In this document: in pieces, positions 9,772 through 20,441 of the stretch | How the letters are laid out: each line of letters starts with the position of its first letter | Position numbering within the stretch: position 1 is the stretch's first letter | Source: Auricularia sp. M13 | Lineage: Eukaryota > Basidiomycota > Agaricomycetes > Auriculariales > Auriculariaceae | Length of the DNA stretch: 64,000 nucleotides | NCBI GenBank assembly: GCA_037042915.1 | Contig: CM073197.1 | Coordinates: 4,092,001-4,156,000 of the forward strand | Direction of reading: 5' to 3' | Notes under the pieces: model-generated | What the model was told of the DNA's origin: nothing | Seen by the model: only the letters and a program-made list of their open reading frames with translations | The model's database searches: none | Program-made: the position numbers and the translations under genes

Positions 9772-11228
9772 ATGAGCGGCCTGTATGACCTTCTCAAGCG
9801 GAATTGGACGGTGCGCATGCGGCATTCACGTCACGTTTGCGCGTGCCTATCACTGACGACGCGCCAGGCGTTCCGGCCCCCCGTGCTGCCCAAAGACGCC
9901 GACGCGCTGCGGATTGGCATCTTAGGAGCAGCGCGCATCGCGCCCAATGCGCTCATCATACCCGCGCTCTCGCATCCTGGCGTCGTCGTCGCCGCGGTGG
10001 CCGCGCGCAACCCGGAGCGGGCGCACGCGTTTGCGAAGAAGCACGGCATTGCGAAGGTCTTTAACAGTTATCAAGGTACGCGCGCGCGAGTAGCTGGACG
10101 TTGAGCTCACGTCCTGCTGCAGAGATGCTGGATGACCCGTCCATCGACGCGGTATATAATCCAGTGCGTTCATCGTGCTCACGTCCCACTCCGGCTGCCG
10201 ACTCACGGCTGTTCAGCTCCCGAATGGCCTGCACTACGAGTGGACGATGAAGGCCATTGCCGCCGGCAAACACGTCCTGCTCGAGAAGCCGTCGTGCAAC
10301 ACGGCCGACGAGACGCGGCGCGTGTTCGCCGCCGCGCGCGCGCAGGGCGTCGTCGTCCTCGAGGCGTTCCACTACCGCTTCCACCCCGCCGCGCAGCGCG
10401 TCCGCGAGCTCGTGCAGGGCGGCGCGCTCGGGAAGATCACGAGCATGCACGGCGCGCTCGCCATCCCCGGCCTGCTGTTCGGCGAGGACGACATCCGGTA
10501 CGACTGGAGCCTCGGCGGCGGGTGTCTGATGGACATGGGCGGTACGTTATGTACTCGCGCGTGCGCTTTGTATTGACGCGCGGCAGTGTACCCGCTCTCC
10601 TTCGTGCGCTTCGTCGCGGGCGCCGAGCCGACGTCCGTCATCTCCGCCAGCGCCATCCCCGCGGCGGACGCGCGCGTCGACCGGGCGACGACGGCGCTGC
10701 TCGCGCTCCCGGGCGACGCCACGGCGTCCATCACCTGCGACTTCGCGCTGCCGCGCAAGTGGGGCGTTCTGCCCGCCCTGCCGCGCATCGAGCTGCGCGT
10801 CGAGTGCGAGCGCGGCAGCGTCTACATATTCAACTTCGTCGCGCCGTTCGCGTACCACTACATCACCGTGACCGATGCGCAGGGCCAGACGCGGACGGAG
10901 AAGGCGTACAAGCCGCCCGCTGGGTCCGGGAGGAAGGGCGCAGAGTGGTGGTCGACGTGCGTCCTGCTTTCCGAACTTTACTTTATGATGATGAACTGTT
11001 TGTTGCTCTTGCTCTGCCAGGTATCGCTACCAGCTCGAAGCGTTCGTCGACCGCATTCGCGGCCGTGCGCCGGACTACTGGATGGAGCCCGAGGACTCGA
11101 TCGCGCAGATGGAGGCCGTCGAGAAGATATATCAAGCGGTGCGCACGGGAACGTCTATCTGCGCTTACAATTCTTACTTCGCGCAGTCCGGTCTGGGCGT
11201 ACGACCGGCGTCTACGTACGGTTCATGA
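9772..11228 (+). CDS. Gfo/Idh/MocA-family NAD(P)-dependent dehydrogenase
   Basis: Spliced by eye into seven exons: 9772-9810, 9868-10075, 10123-10163, 10217-10541, 10587-10956, 11021-11138 and 11187-11228, giving 380 residues with matching phases throughout. The N-terminal Rossmann fold shows IGILGAARIAP, and the family EKP motif appears in HVLLEKPSCN, where the lysine is the usual catalytic residue. The C-terminal alpha/beta domain includes LPRIELRVECERGSVYIFN. Members oxidise sugars, dihydrodiols or related alcohols with NAD(P); closest in feel are dimeric dihydrodiol/D-xylose dehydrogenases, but the substrate cannot be told. The enzyme should be cytosolic. A broken inverted paralog lies 5 kb downstream. 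The first exon encodes only 13 residues, supported by conservation of this region and its intron in the paralog. Confidence 0.88.
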
Positions 11229-12783
11229 GGACTGTGCCGCCGCCAGCAAGAATAAATTCTCTGTATGTATGTATGTACTGTCTGCTGCCCTGGTAACGTA
11301 GTACAGTATTTGTGTTCGGACAACCCGCATGGTCTGCATGATACCTGCTTCCACAGCACCGATTCGAAGACCCTACGCAACTGGACCGTGTTTGCTCAGA
11401 TCGTGACATGCCAGTGCTTCGCAACTGACCAGACCACTGCGCTTGTTCATTTCACTGCATCGCCTCGGACGCATACGATTACGGGATGCTGTCGTGGGGT
11501 TGCGACTCGGAGGCCTGCTCGCTCGCGCCGTCTCTCAGGCTGCGATCCCAACATGAACATTTCCGAGTCGGACATAATATTGCTTTCTCTCACCCTCACC
11601 CTCACTGTATCGATCTCCTGCTGCTCGACGGCCACGGGCGGGTCCTCCCTGCCAGTCAGGTATGCGCTCGCGACCAAGCTGCTGTACATGTATACGTCGC
11701 TTTGCCGTCTGCTGCGACTCCGACTGCGGTGTGTACGCGAGTCGGACTCCGCTTCAGCGTCGCGCGTCGAGGATGTACTGTATTGTGTCGCGGTGCGCTC
11801 GCGGGACTGGACGCGGCTCTACACGTGCACCGTGGCGCCGCAGATGGACCTCCGAGCTCGAGAACAGCAACGTGCGTCCGTTCGAGGGACAACTTGGTGT
11901 ACGCGCCCTCTCATCTGCTTGTTATTCTCTTTCCGATCTTGAGTTCAGTGCTCGTGAGGACAACGATGGCGCGCCCGAGGAGCCGGCCCGGCCCGCCTGC
12001 ACTGATACGCAGAAACCCACTTCCGTCATGCCCTCGTCATGCCTCAGCGACTTCCAAGATGCGGCTTCTGCTACATTATTCTCAGAAACAGTAGTCCTCA
12101 CTGGCAGCCTGAGCTCTTCATCTCCGACCTGCCAGTGGCCTGGCGGTCTACTCGTGCCCGAGTGTCTGTTGATTCTCCTACTAGGTCTGAATCTCTCTCT
12201 CTCGGCCCTGCTTACCGCAAGAGTGCTTTAGTCTTAGCTTGAGGATTTTCGACCCAGTCTCGGCGGCATGGGCAATTCTCGTCCTGCTCTAGTAGCTCGA
12301 TTACAAGCTGCCGTCTCCAATCCGTTGGCCATAATAGAATTTACTTACTAGTGTCTGACGGCACTGTGCTTTTGATGCCACTCCAACCTCCCCCGCTTGG
12401 GATACTCCTGGGCCCGGCAACAGCTTGAATATGCAGGTCCGCTAGTTTGTCTAAGGTCTTCGAACTGCCATCGACATGTTGCGATCCTTTTTTTTTCGCC
12501 AGAATACCCAGCTGTACAAAATCATTTGGCTCTGCTAGCCTGGTGAGCTGAAATTTCTTTGCCAACATTTTTGCCCGTCGCGTCCTAGGGAAATGAGCCC
12601 GTTAACAATTCGGCGGTACTGCTCGAGCCGTCCCGAACGTTCCCGAAATGCCCCGAGCTCCCACACCACCTTCATGACGAGCCAAGGTGGGGGAACTGTG
12701 GGGCGCGCGTCGGGAGCACATATGACGTCGGCGCCACCGTGGGCGCTGACGACTCCCAATGACGTATGCGCGCCGCCGCCAGC
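11229..12783. other. No supportable gene
   Basis: Several open frames of 60-225 codons overlap on both strands without domains or coherent splicing. A short TATG repeat occurs near 11261. I see nothing else worth naming. Confidence 0.4.
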
Positions 12784-12793
12784 ATATATAAAA
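12784..12793 (+). promoter_or_regulatory. TATA box of the CsbD-like gene
   Basis: ATATATAAAA lies about 65-75 bases before the ATG, followed by a CT/CA-rich stretch with many ACACTG/ACTCTC units typical of fungal transcription starts. Confidence 0.7.
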
Positions 12794-12856
12794 CGCGGCG
12801 CGACCGTCTCAACACTCTCAGAACTAACACTTGCACAACTCTCACACACTGACAAC

Positions 12857-13294
12857 ATGTCCAACTCTTCGTACAACAACAACGAGCCCAACAAGACCAC
12901 CGGCCAGTTCCATTCGGTCAAGTACGTTTCCTCAGGCTGTCATTGCTCGCTCCGCTGCTAATGTCGATGCGTAGGGGCACCGCCGTCGAGACTGTCGGCA
13001 ACGTGACGGGCAGCTCGGCGTGGGTCGATAGCGGCCGCAAGGAGCACGCTGCGGGCGAGGGCGAGATCAAGGCCGCCGAGGCCAAGAACTACGTCGAGGG
13101 CGCCGCGGACCGCATCAGCGGCAAGAAGGACGCCGTCGTCGGCGCTGTTACTGGCGACAAGCAGCAGCAGGCGCAAGGTTAGTCTGCCGACATTGTTCTG
13201 CTTTCAGGTGAGACGGATGTTGATTTTCGGTGTAGGGAACATCCGCCATGATAAAGGCCAGGCGCAGCAGCAGTTCAACGACCCGTCCAAGTAA
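12857..13294 (+). CDS. CsbD-like small stress protein
   Basis: Three exons (12857-12921, 12975-13177, 13236-13294) give 108 residues in matching phase. The centre reads [13 protein letters not shown] and then [39 protein letters not shown] and [12 protein letters not shown], the helical, Lys/Glu/Ala-rich pattern of fungal CsbD-like proteins. Bacterial CsbD members are general-stress proteins and the fungal homologs have been annotated as mismatch/cruciform DNA-binding (Hmp1-like) from older work, but the molecular role is unsettled. The protein is hydrophilic, lacks a signal peptide and should be cytosolic or nuclear. A strong TATA box fits a stress-inducible or highly expressed gene. Confidence 0.88.
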
Positions 13295-13909
13295 ACGGCG
13301 GGTGACCAGTTATCCGGTTGGATTGAAGGACATTTGCCTGTACTGGTGTACCCTAGCCTGCCTTGAAGCAAATAATAATGCCGCACATGATGCAAACTTC
13401 AGAATTTCCTTTGCGAATTGTCACTGTGAACGAGAAACATCAGTTAGTTGCTCGCATTCAGTTAGTTGTTGGTTGGTTGTTGGCTTAATTGCTTGCATTC
13501 AGGTATTCACGCGTTCACGAAGTTTGAAAGTTGAGTTGAGTCCTTGAAGCTTGAGATGATTGGGCCATTCGTCGCAGGGTGCAGGCAAGATGCATTGGTG
13601 GACGGCTTTGATTTGATTATTTGGTGCTGTACGCTATAGTAACTAGCAAGATCGTCGCTGAGTGCTCTGGCGACTAGCAAACCATCATTCGTAGTCGCAT
13701 TCTGCGTCGCTAGCTTTCCCAATAGACTCGAATGTTAGAAATGCAAGGCCAACCAAATTATCAATTCGAATTACGTGGTGTTTTACGACCCGTGCGACTC
13801 TGCGTCAGAGGCGCACGACTCGTAATAGTAATGTTGTAGCTACATCAAAAACAATTAGCAGTGTCATAGACGTGCAAATTCATCTTGTTGAGAGCTGGGG
13901 AAACTTGCA
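13295..13909. other. Intergenic between convergent genes
   Basis: AT-richer than its neighbours, with short GTTGGTTGG-type repeats near 13465. No gene recognised. Confidence 0.5.
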
Positions 13910-15243
13910 CTACGCTTTCCACCTCATCTCACCCTGCTCTGGCTGCTGGCCGTACACGGGGTGTTGACCATTGAGTGCCATAGTCTGTTGCCCGTATAAC
14001 GGCTGGCCGTAAACATGCTGCTGCTGATGAGGGACGTAGTACTGCTGAGTCTGTGAGGGATAGAAGACGGGACCACCGCTGACGGGCTGGTCGCCGAACG
14101 TGTTCCAGATTCTGTGCCTGATACCGAGAGCTATGAGAACACTGTGAGCAGTTAGCACTGTGTCCAGAGAGAAGTGAAGACCAGAGCTTACATGGCGATG
14201 CACGCTGGGAGGATCATGCACTCGACGACGGAGACGTCCCCAATGATGGGATTTGTCGGACCGGAGGGATCGTTGATGAAGTGCGAGGAGTACCAGATGT
14301 GTTGGAAAAGGAAGTAAGCCCAGTGGATGAGCAAGAGCGGCCCGAGTGCGAATAGAATTGTGTTGGTGGGCTGTGAATGCGACCAGTCAGCCCGTGTGGA
14401 AGCCCTGGGAGTGGGTGGATTCGAACGCACGCTGTCACCGCGCTTTGAATCCACGCGTGAGATGTTCGATCGCAGCAGGACGGCCGTTACGATCACGTTG
14501 ACGATGGCAAGAAAGACGAAGGCGGTGTATGCGTGCTGCAGGTTGAAGGCTGTGATATATCTGGAACTGTGTCCAACAATCACAGTGGATGTCAGCACAA
14601 CCAGACAACGAAGCGAAGAGAGAGACCTTACCGCAAAGTGGAATAGGATATATTTTCGTTGTAGTACGCAATCTGTGCATCGCCTATCAGAGCCTCCGGG
14701 GCTACGGCAAAGATGACAAGCAGGACAATGAGGCCGATGTCCAATACCCGCTTCAGTTTGACTGGACGCTCTGTGGGGTGAGCGAAGACGAACGACGCCT
14801 GGCGGTTCCACAGCACAAGTATCGCTGCTAAGATCGCAACGACGTCGGTGAGGTTGGTGAAGACGGCATCCGCGACATTGAGACCGACTATAGTACGTAT
14901 CCCGCTTGAACCTGAGCTTACTGCATCGTCGTCGTATTGGAGGAGGCGATATGCGAGCTCCAGAGCGTGGCTGAGCAGGTAGAACACAGTCCCGAACAGG
15001 ACCACTACGAACGACACGCGGTGTCCAGCGGACCGCGAGAGCGCGATTATGGCCAGAAAAACCAACACGATGCCAACGATCACAGATATGACCTGAACAC
15101 GCGTCGTCAACGAGGCTGCCAGTGCGGGTATAAGTCTCACGCACGTCGAAGGCAACCGCGACCTTCTCATATATGCTCGATTCCTGGATGAAATGATTAG
15201 CACGCCGAACGAGCAGCGTCCTTGGAGATGATTCGTATGACAT
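13910..15243 (-). CDS. Multi-pass membrane protein with Gln/Tyr-rich tail
   Basis: Five exons on the minus strand (15145-15243, 14632-15092, 14431-14566, 14192-14370, 13910-14141) give 368 residues with consistent phases. The intron at 14371-14430 is a multiple of three and open, so it might be retained. Roughly seven to eight hydrophobic helices alternate with short loops; examples are VIVGIVLVFLAIIAL, VVVLFGTVFYLLSHA and FVFLAIVNVIVTAVLL. The C-terminal 70 residues are cytosolic-looking and rich in Gln, Tyr, Pro and Gly (YYVPHQQQHVYGQPLYGQQ). I do not recognise a named family; the overall plan resembles orphan fungal seven-helix proteins. The start was chosen because the first exon then carries an amphipathic N terminus without upstream stops being crossed. 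Confidence 0.75.
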
Positions 15244-15547
15244 GATGGTCGTAGTCGAGAGAGAATGAAAACACGGAGTTGGAACTTCGTCCCAGTCTGT
15301 CTGACCGCGCCGGCGCCCATCTCCGTTTTTGGCAAGAATTTTTGATGGTTCACTCATGGCTGTGCTCATAGTCGATTCCTTGCACGCCCGGCAGGTGCCT
15401 CCAGCGCTGGAATGCCGGCAGACTATTCGCCGCCGTCGGCATTCCGAAGCCGGCGGAATCAAGCATCAGCTGACCGGAATATTCTGTCACTGGACAAGCT
15501 CGAAAATTACAAAATGCGCGACCTCCTAATGTGCAGTAAGTACTGGG

Positions 15548-15555
15548 TATATAAG
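15548..15555 (+). promoter_or_regulatory. TATA box in front of the LURP-one pseudogene
   Basis: TATATAAG lies about 155 bases before the ATG of the broken gene. It suggests the gene was once expressed from here. Confidence 0.4.
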
Positions 15556-15709
15556 AGTCCCGTGCAAGAAGAGTAGCCACCATCAGCGCCCAACTCTTCC
15601 CGCGCCCGCCGCTTCCGAGGCCAACAGCTTCCTGCGGCCCCTCATTACATGCCTCCTCCTCACTCACCGCAGCCGCAGCCTCACGCACTCTGCATCAGTC
15701 CCCACTGCA

Positions 15710-15969
15710 ATGGCTTGCCAGCTACCTGCATTCCGGCGCCCGCTCGGCTGCTTCCCGTCCATCTTCGCGCGGCAGAGCGAGCGCATCTTCCTCAAGGAGC
15801 GCTTCCCCTCCTTCTCCGGCGACGACTTTGGCATCAAGATGCTCGACGGCCGCCTGCCCGTCCCAGGGCGACTCCAAGGTCTTCTCGCTCCGCGGCCGCA
15901 AGCATCGCCGCGGGCGATGACTTGTTCCACATCCGCAGGCATTTGTTTAGCTTCCCGAAGAGCTATTAG
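15710..15969 (+). pseudogene. Truncated, frameshifted LURP-one-related gene
   Basis: The start encodes IFLKERFPSFSGDDFGIKML, the N-terminal beta strands of the LURP-one (tubby-like, DUF567) fold. After that the frame is broken twice, each explained by one extra C (near 15863 and near 15901). The shifted frames continue the family pattern with KVFSLRGRK and DDLFHIRRHLFSFPKSY. The usual domain is about 200 residues, but here it stops after about 85 because homologous sequence ends at the junction with the decayed dehydrogenase copy. LURP-one proteins may bind membranes or nucleic acids, and their role in fungi is unknown. Confidence 0.75.
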
Positions 15970-15989
15970 GGCGAGCTGCCGTGTAAGAA

Positions 15990-17110
15990 GGCATTTTTCG
16001 AAGATGTAGACACTGCCGCGCTTGCACTCGACGCGCAGCTCGATGCGCGGCATGGCGGACAGCAAGACCCATTTGCGCAGCAGCACAAAGTGGCATATGA
16101 TCGAGCCTGTGGCTTCGTCTGGGAGCGCGAGCAGAGCCGTCGTGGAGCGGTCAGAGCGTGGGTCTGCTGCGGGAATGGCGCGCTTGCGGAGAGGACGGCC
16201 ATGGGCTCGGCGCGCGCGACGCAGCACACGAAGGAGAGCGGATACACTGCCGTGCGCAGAGCCCGTCAATACACGCCCCGTGCAGGAATCGAGCATGGTA
16301 TGAGCACGTACCAGCCATGTCCATCAGGCGCCCGCTAATGAGGCTGCAGTCCTACCGGATGTCGTCCTCCCCAAACAGCAGGCCTGGCAGGAATGTCGAG
16401 CGCCCCATGCTGGCTTTTGATCTTCCCGAGCTCGCCGCCCTGCACGATCTCGCGCACACGCTGCGCGGAGGGGTATAAGTAAGCCATAGTGGAACGCCTC
16501 GAGAACGACGACGCCCTTGTCGCGCGCGGCGGTGTATACGCGCCGCGCCTCGTCGGCCGTATCACGACGGCTTCTCGAGCAGGACATGTTTTCCGGCGGC
16601 GACAGCGTCCATGATCCACTCGTAATGCAGGGCATTTGGGTGCTGCAAAGGTGCAGCAGCTGAGAGTCGGCAGCGGGAAATGCAATTGAAATGAACGTAC
16701 TGGATTGTAAATTGCGGGGTCATCCAGCATCTCTGCAGGAGGTACATGAGCATTAAGGCCAGCTGCACGGCGTAGCGCACGTACCCTCATAGCTGCGTAA
16801 TGCCATGTTTCTTTGCGAACGCGTGCGAACGCGTGCGAACGCTTGAAGTTTCGCGCAAACCCGCAGCGACGATGATACCAGGGTGCGAGAGGGATAATAA
16901 GCGCATTAGGCGCGACGCGCGCCGTTCCTAGGACGCCAATACGCAGGACTTCGGCGTCTTTGGGCAGCACAGGAGGCCTGAACGCCTGGCGCGTCGTCAG
17001 GAATAGGCACGGTGGAACATGAGGACATACGCACCGTCCAATTCCGCTTGAAAAGGTTAAACACGCCGCTCAGCGACTGTCGGTCGCGCTGGGAGAGAGT
17101 CAAAGCAAGC
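15990..17110 (-). pseudogene. Decayed inverted copy of the Gfo/Idh/MocA dehydrogenase
   Basis: On the minus strand this region follows the intact gene at 9772-11228 exon by exon. It includes the KRNWTVRM first exon with its intron, RIGVLGTARVAPNALIIP, EMLDDP, HYEWIMDAVAAGKHVLLEKP, and a later MPRIELRVECKRGSVYIF. The match is spread over all three frames, so there are several frameshifts. The start codon of the intact gene corresponds to CGCTGAGC rather than CATGAGC here. The last two exons are missing where it meets the LURP-one fragment. Introns are retained, so it arose by DNA duplication and not by retroposition. Confidence 0.85.
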
Positions 17111-17371
17111 ATAGAGGCCCGGGGGCGACGCTGTGTCCGGCCATCGAGAAAGCCGAGTTTGCGCCAGCAACATCGATCGGCGCGCTCTTCATCTTCCTGC
17201 TCCAGGCAGTTGCTGAACAGTGAATGTGGCCGCTGCGCAACGCGACGAGCACGGGGCCGTCATGGTGCGTGGTGCGAGTCAACAAACATGGCGGCTGTGC
17301 ATCAGTAAATCCCATAATAAAGCCGTGGCGATTGGCGTGCCTGCGCGCCCAAACCTTTGACAGTTACGACC
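17111..17371. other. Short intergenic stretch
   Basis: No independent gene seen. It may hold the leader or a small first exon of the membrane protein that follows. Confidence 0.35.
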
Positions 17372-18129
17372 ATGCTGCTCCTCCAAATCGTCTGCGACGG
17401 CCTGTTCATCTTTTTCATCGTTGCGCTGCTTGCGACGCGTCGCCTGCTTGCCGAGTTGGTGGCCACGCACGCATTCACATCCTCGAGTAGTTCGGAAACG
17501 GAGGGCGATAGCTGGACGCGTCGCCCGGCGTTCTTTGCAGCGTGCGGGGCGTTTGCCATCAATGCGTTATGTGCGTGCGACCTGCGCGTTGCACTGGCTA
17601 CCTGACCGGCCGTAGATGTCACGAGCTGGCTGGTATACGCGCCGACACGTGGGAGCCAGGGCAGCCTGTCCTTCCTGGCAGATCTAACGCTGTGGGTCGC
17701 AATGCTGTCGCTGCTTGCATCAAATGTACGCCACTCCTGCTCAACCGCACGCGCGCACATGATGACGATGGAAACGCACTAGGTCTGGTTCTTCTGGACA
17801 CTCGTGCAGACAACAGACCGCGTCGCCGTAGCACGAGCTGCGCGCGAGTTCGGCCTGACAGCAGTCATTGTCATTCTCGCGCTCTTCGTCTGGGGCTGGT
17901 TCCGCTACGTCTGGTTCGGATTCACAACAATTCCGCTGCTAGCAGAAGTCGGCATCGGGAGCTGGTGCTTAATCTGGGCGAGCAGACTAGGAGGCGCACT
18001 GAGCATATGAGCACGCTGCGGGACATCGAGCATCTGAGCGGCGGCGGGCGCGAGGAGCGGGATAAGGTCGCCAGATCTCACGACATAGACGCATATCGAA
18101 TAGTAAGCGAGTCTCCGAGCAGCTTGTAA
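17372..18129 (+). CDS. Small membrane protein with about four helices
   Basis: Exons 17372-17570 and 17616-17725 join in phase, followed by a third exon from 17783. Hydrophobic segments include LLLQIVCDGLFIFFIVALLA, FFAACGAFAINAL, LTLWVAMLSLLASNVWFFW and VIVILALFVWGWF. If the third exon is read straight through, the protein ends at 18010 (178 residues). An intron from the GT after WGWFRY to the CAG near 17983 would instead join a charged tail, MSTLRDIEHLSGGGREERD, ending at 18129. I favour the spliced tail because it restores a hydrophilic cytosolic end, but both are possible. No family recognised. Confidence 0.55.
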
Positions 18130-18848
18130 CGTTAAACATGTTCTGTGCTACTGGGCGCGGTATGACGTCCAATAAAGCAGTTGTAGCAGAATAGAGCGGG
18201 AACGGCAAGCAAGACTCATTGAAGGGATGCAGTATGCATGCTACCAAAGTCGACACTCGGCCGTTAAACCTGGGTAACGACCCGGCATGGGACAATGACA
18301 GAAGCAGTGCGGGAACAACAGTCGGATTGTCGGAGTCTGACATGATCCGCGGTCACGTTGATCCTTGACCATCATCTACCTCCTCATTCTGCACATCCCA
18401 AAGTTGATCTAGCAGCGAACATATCCCTGTCGACCTGCGTAAGTCAGACTAATCTCTCAGGAGCATATCTCGAGCTCTCCTGCCCCCAGACCAAACTTGA
18501 AGAGGATCTCTATCGTATCTGCAACCGCGTGAGTACGTGCCGTCGGCTGTGATTCATTCACATCATCGTATAACACGCTGAATTTGCAGCTTGCATTGAA
18601 AGTTGTCGGGCTTTCCATTGCCAAATTCTAGCGCTCCTGCTGCCCGTTGGCAAACGACGACGACTTTATACGCAGGAACCAAGGCTGTTCATCTTCAGGT
18701 CAAATGGCTCAGCACGTCTCGTTGATCGCGGAAAGAATGTATTTCGCAAAGGGACACTGATTCCGATCTTGGCCTGTCACATCACACAGCAAGGATGGCA
18801 TACATATAAACAGCCCCATGCACAGTCGCATGTCCGGATCCCTTCCTC
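18130..18848. other. Intergenic
   Basis: No gene recognised. The stretch before 18849 has an ACATATAAACA TATA-like site near 18803 that could serve the next gene. Confidence 0.4.
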
Positions 18849-20035
18849 ATGGTGATTACCATCCTCTCCCGCAGACCTCCAGACATTCTCGCCTCCGAAT
18901 GGTCGCCACCGTCATTAGTCGACTCAACAACACCATGCATCTCTGCGGGCGACTCCGAGAATCTTCAATATGTCACGACTCCCTTCAGGGGAAGCACAAC
19001 GCTCAGCTTCAAGGGTACGCGACATGACACAAACTTCCAATAGGAACTCGACTCGTTGCCGCAGGAAGCGGCGCCCTGTTGAATGGATTTACATGGACTA
19101 GCCATGGGGATGATCCCAACCTTGACGTCCGTGTCTCCCCTGACGATGCGGCTGTGTCCGTATCGCAGACCGGAGGAGGGGCAGGAACCTGCAATCCGTT
19201 TACCGCCTCAGTGTCGGGGCTGGATCCATCACAGCGGCATACGCTTACGATAGTTCTCACACCTGAAGGCTCTGCTGCGCAGACATTCTTTATTCTGAGC
19301 GGGAGTCTGCTCGGGGCTCCTGATTCGGTCGATGACTCCCCGCCGGCAGCTTCTTCCTCGATCGCTCAGACCCCAACTTCGACGCATCCACCCCCTGTGC
19401 TGTCGTCGGAGCAGCCAACTCTCTCGGCCACGTCCACACGTTCAAATTCTGAAACTTCGCCGGTTTCTTCAACGCTTGGAAGCTCCACGCATGCCGGTAC
19501 AGTTTGGTCCACACATGTTGCTGTGGCAATACGCTGATTCTGCCGCGCAGGAACACCCAATGTTCCCCATTCCGGCCCCGAGACGGGCTCGCCAACTAGA
19601 TCGGAGCCTTCAGCGATAGGGCCCAGTAGCACAGCACATAACTCTTCCACTAGCAAGCGCTCAAAAGTTGCTCTCGAAATAGGAGTTCCCATGGGAATCA
19701 TCGGGTTATTGCTCCTCATGGCGCTGGCATGGCTTATCCTCCGACGTCGGCAAGGGAAACCCAGTCTGGTGCCGTACTGGAGACGAGCCTCAGCGCCCGA
19801 CGCGGGGCCGCAATCAGAAAACGGGAAGCGCGACCCCGAGTCGCCACAGGTCCCGCAGAGTGTGGGGACAGAGGAGGGGGACCTCGTTGCGCTGAACGCC
19901 GTTCTCGATCAGGCTGGGCTCTCGGTGCACGAGCTTCTCGAGCTCTGCGCACGGAGACCAATAGCGGACGACCAAGGCAGCAGCTATGATGACTCGTCGC
20001 TCCCGCCAGGGTACGCGTCTGAAGCGTCGTGGTAG
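18849..20035 (+). CDS. Single-pass membrane protein with beta-sandwich-like ectodomain (family member 1)
   Basis: Three exons are inferred, with introns of about 50 bases at about 19015-19064 and 19498-19551. The ectodomain reads STTLSFKGSGALLNGFTW, then strands with DDPNLDVRVSPDDAAVSV and RHTLTIVLTPEG. This follows the pattern F-x-G-(T/S)-G-hydrophobic ... LDG ... HTL seen in many basidiomycete surface proteins. A Ser/Thr/Pro linker of about 90 residues leads to one helix (MGIIGLLLLMALAWLIL) and RRRQGK. The tail ends with LDQAGLSVHELLELC and PPGYASEASW, matching the tails of the proteins at 30.3 and 59.7 kb. No signal peptide is visible at this start, so a leader exon may be missing or the start may differ. 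Confidence 0.75.
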
Positions 20036-20441
20036 CAATCACCGCCCGTTGGTACACCCTCGGGAGCAAATTCCTATCTCGCCGGAAGCATGGCAGCAGT
20101 CATGACGGCGTCTCGCTCCCGTTTGAACCGTCGTAATAGCACACCGGGAGCGAGCATAGAAGCTGATCCTCAGGTCGCTGGAAACGTAGTGTTAACTCAC
20201 ACTGCAACTGAAATAGAGCGCGACACTTAGCAAGCAACCCTCCGTCACGCGTGCTGAGAATTGGGAGTCAAAGCCAAACCAAACGGGTGTGGATATGCAG
20301 GACAGAACAAAGTGCCCAGGTATAACAAAGCATCTACAAAAACCGTATCTAAGATAAGAGTGTCCGCCCCAAAAGGAAGCAACGAAAGAGAAAGAAAGAA
20401 AGATGAAGCGGACAAAGTGGTTCTGCCCATCACCGCAACGC
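20036..20441. other. Intergenic between convergent genes
   Basis: No gene seen; the end near 20385-20410 is rich in GAAAGAAAGAAAG. Confidence 0.5.

Noticed and set aside
10132-11301. A 389-codon Arg-rich frame overlapping the dehydrogenase
   Set aside because: Out-of-frame shadow of the GC-rich exons of the real gene.
11265-12242. A gene between the dehydrogenase and the CsbD-like gene
   Set aside because: Frames of up to 225 codons show no domain, and no set of introns joins them sensibly.
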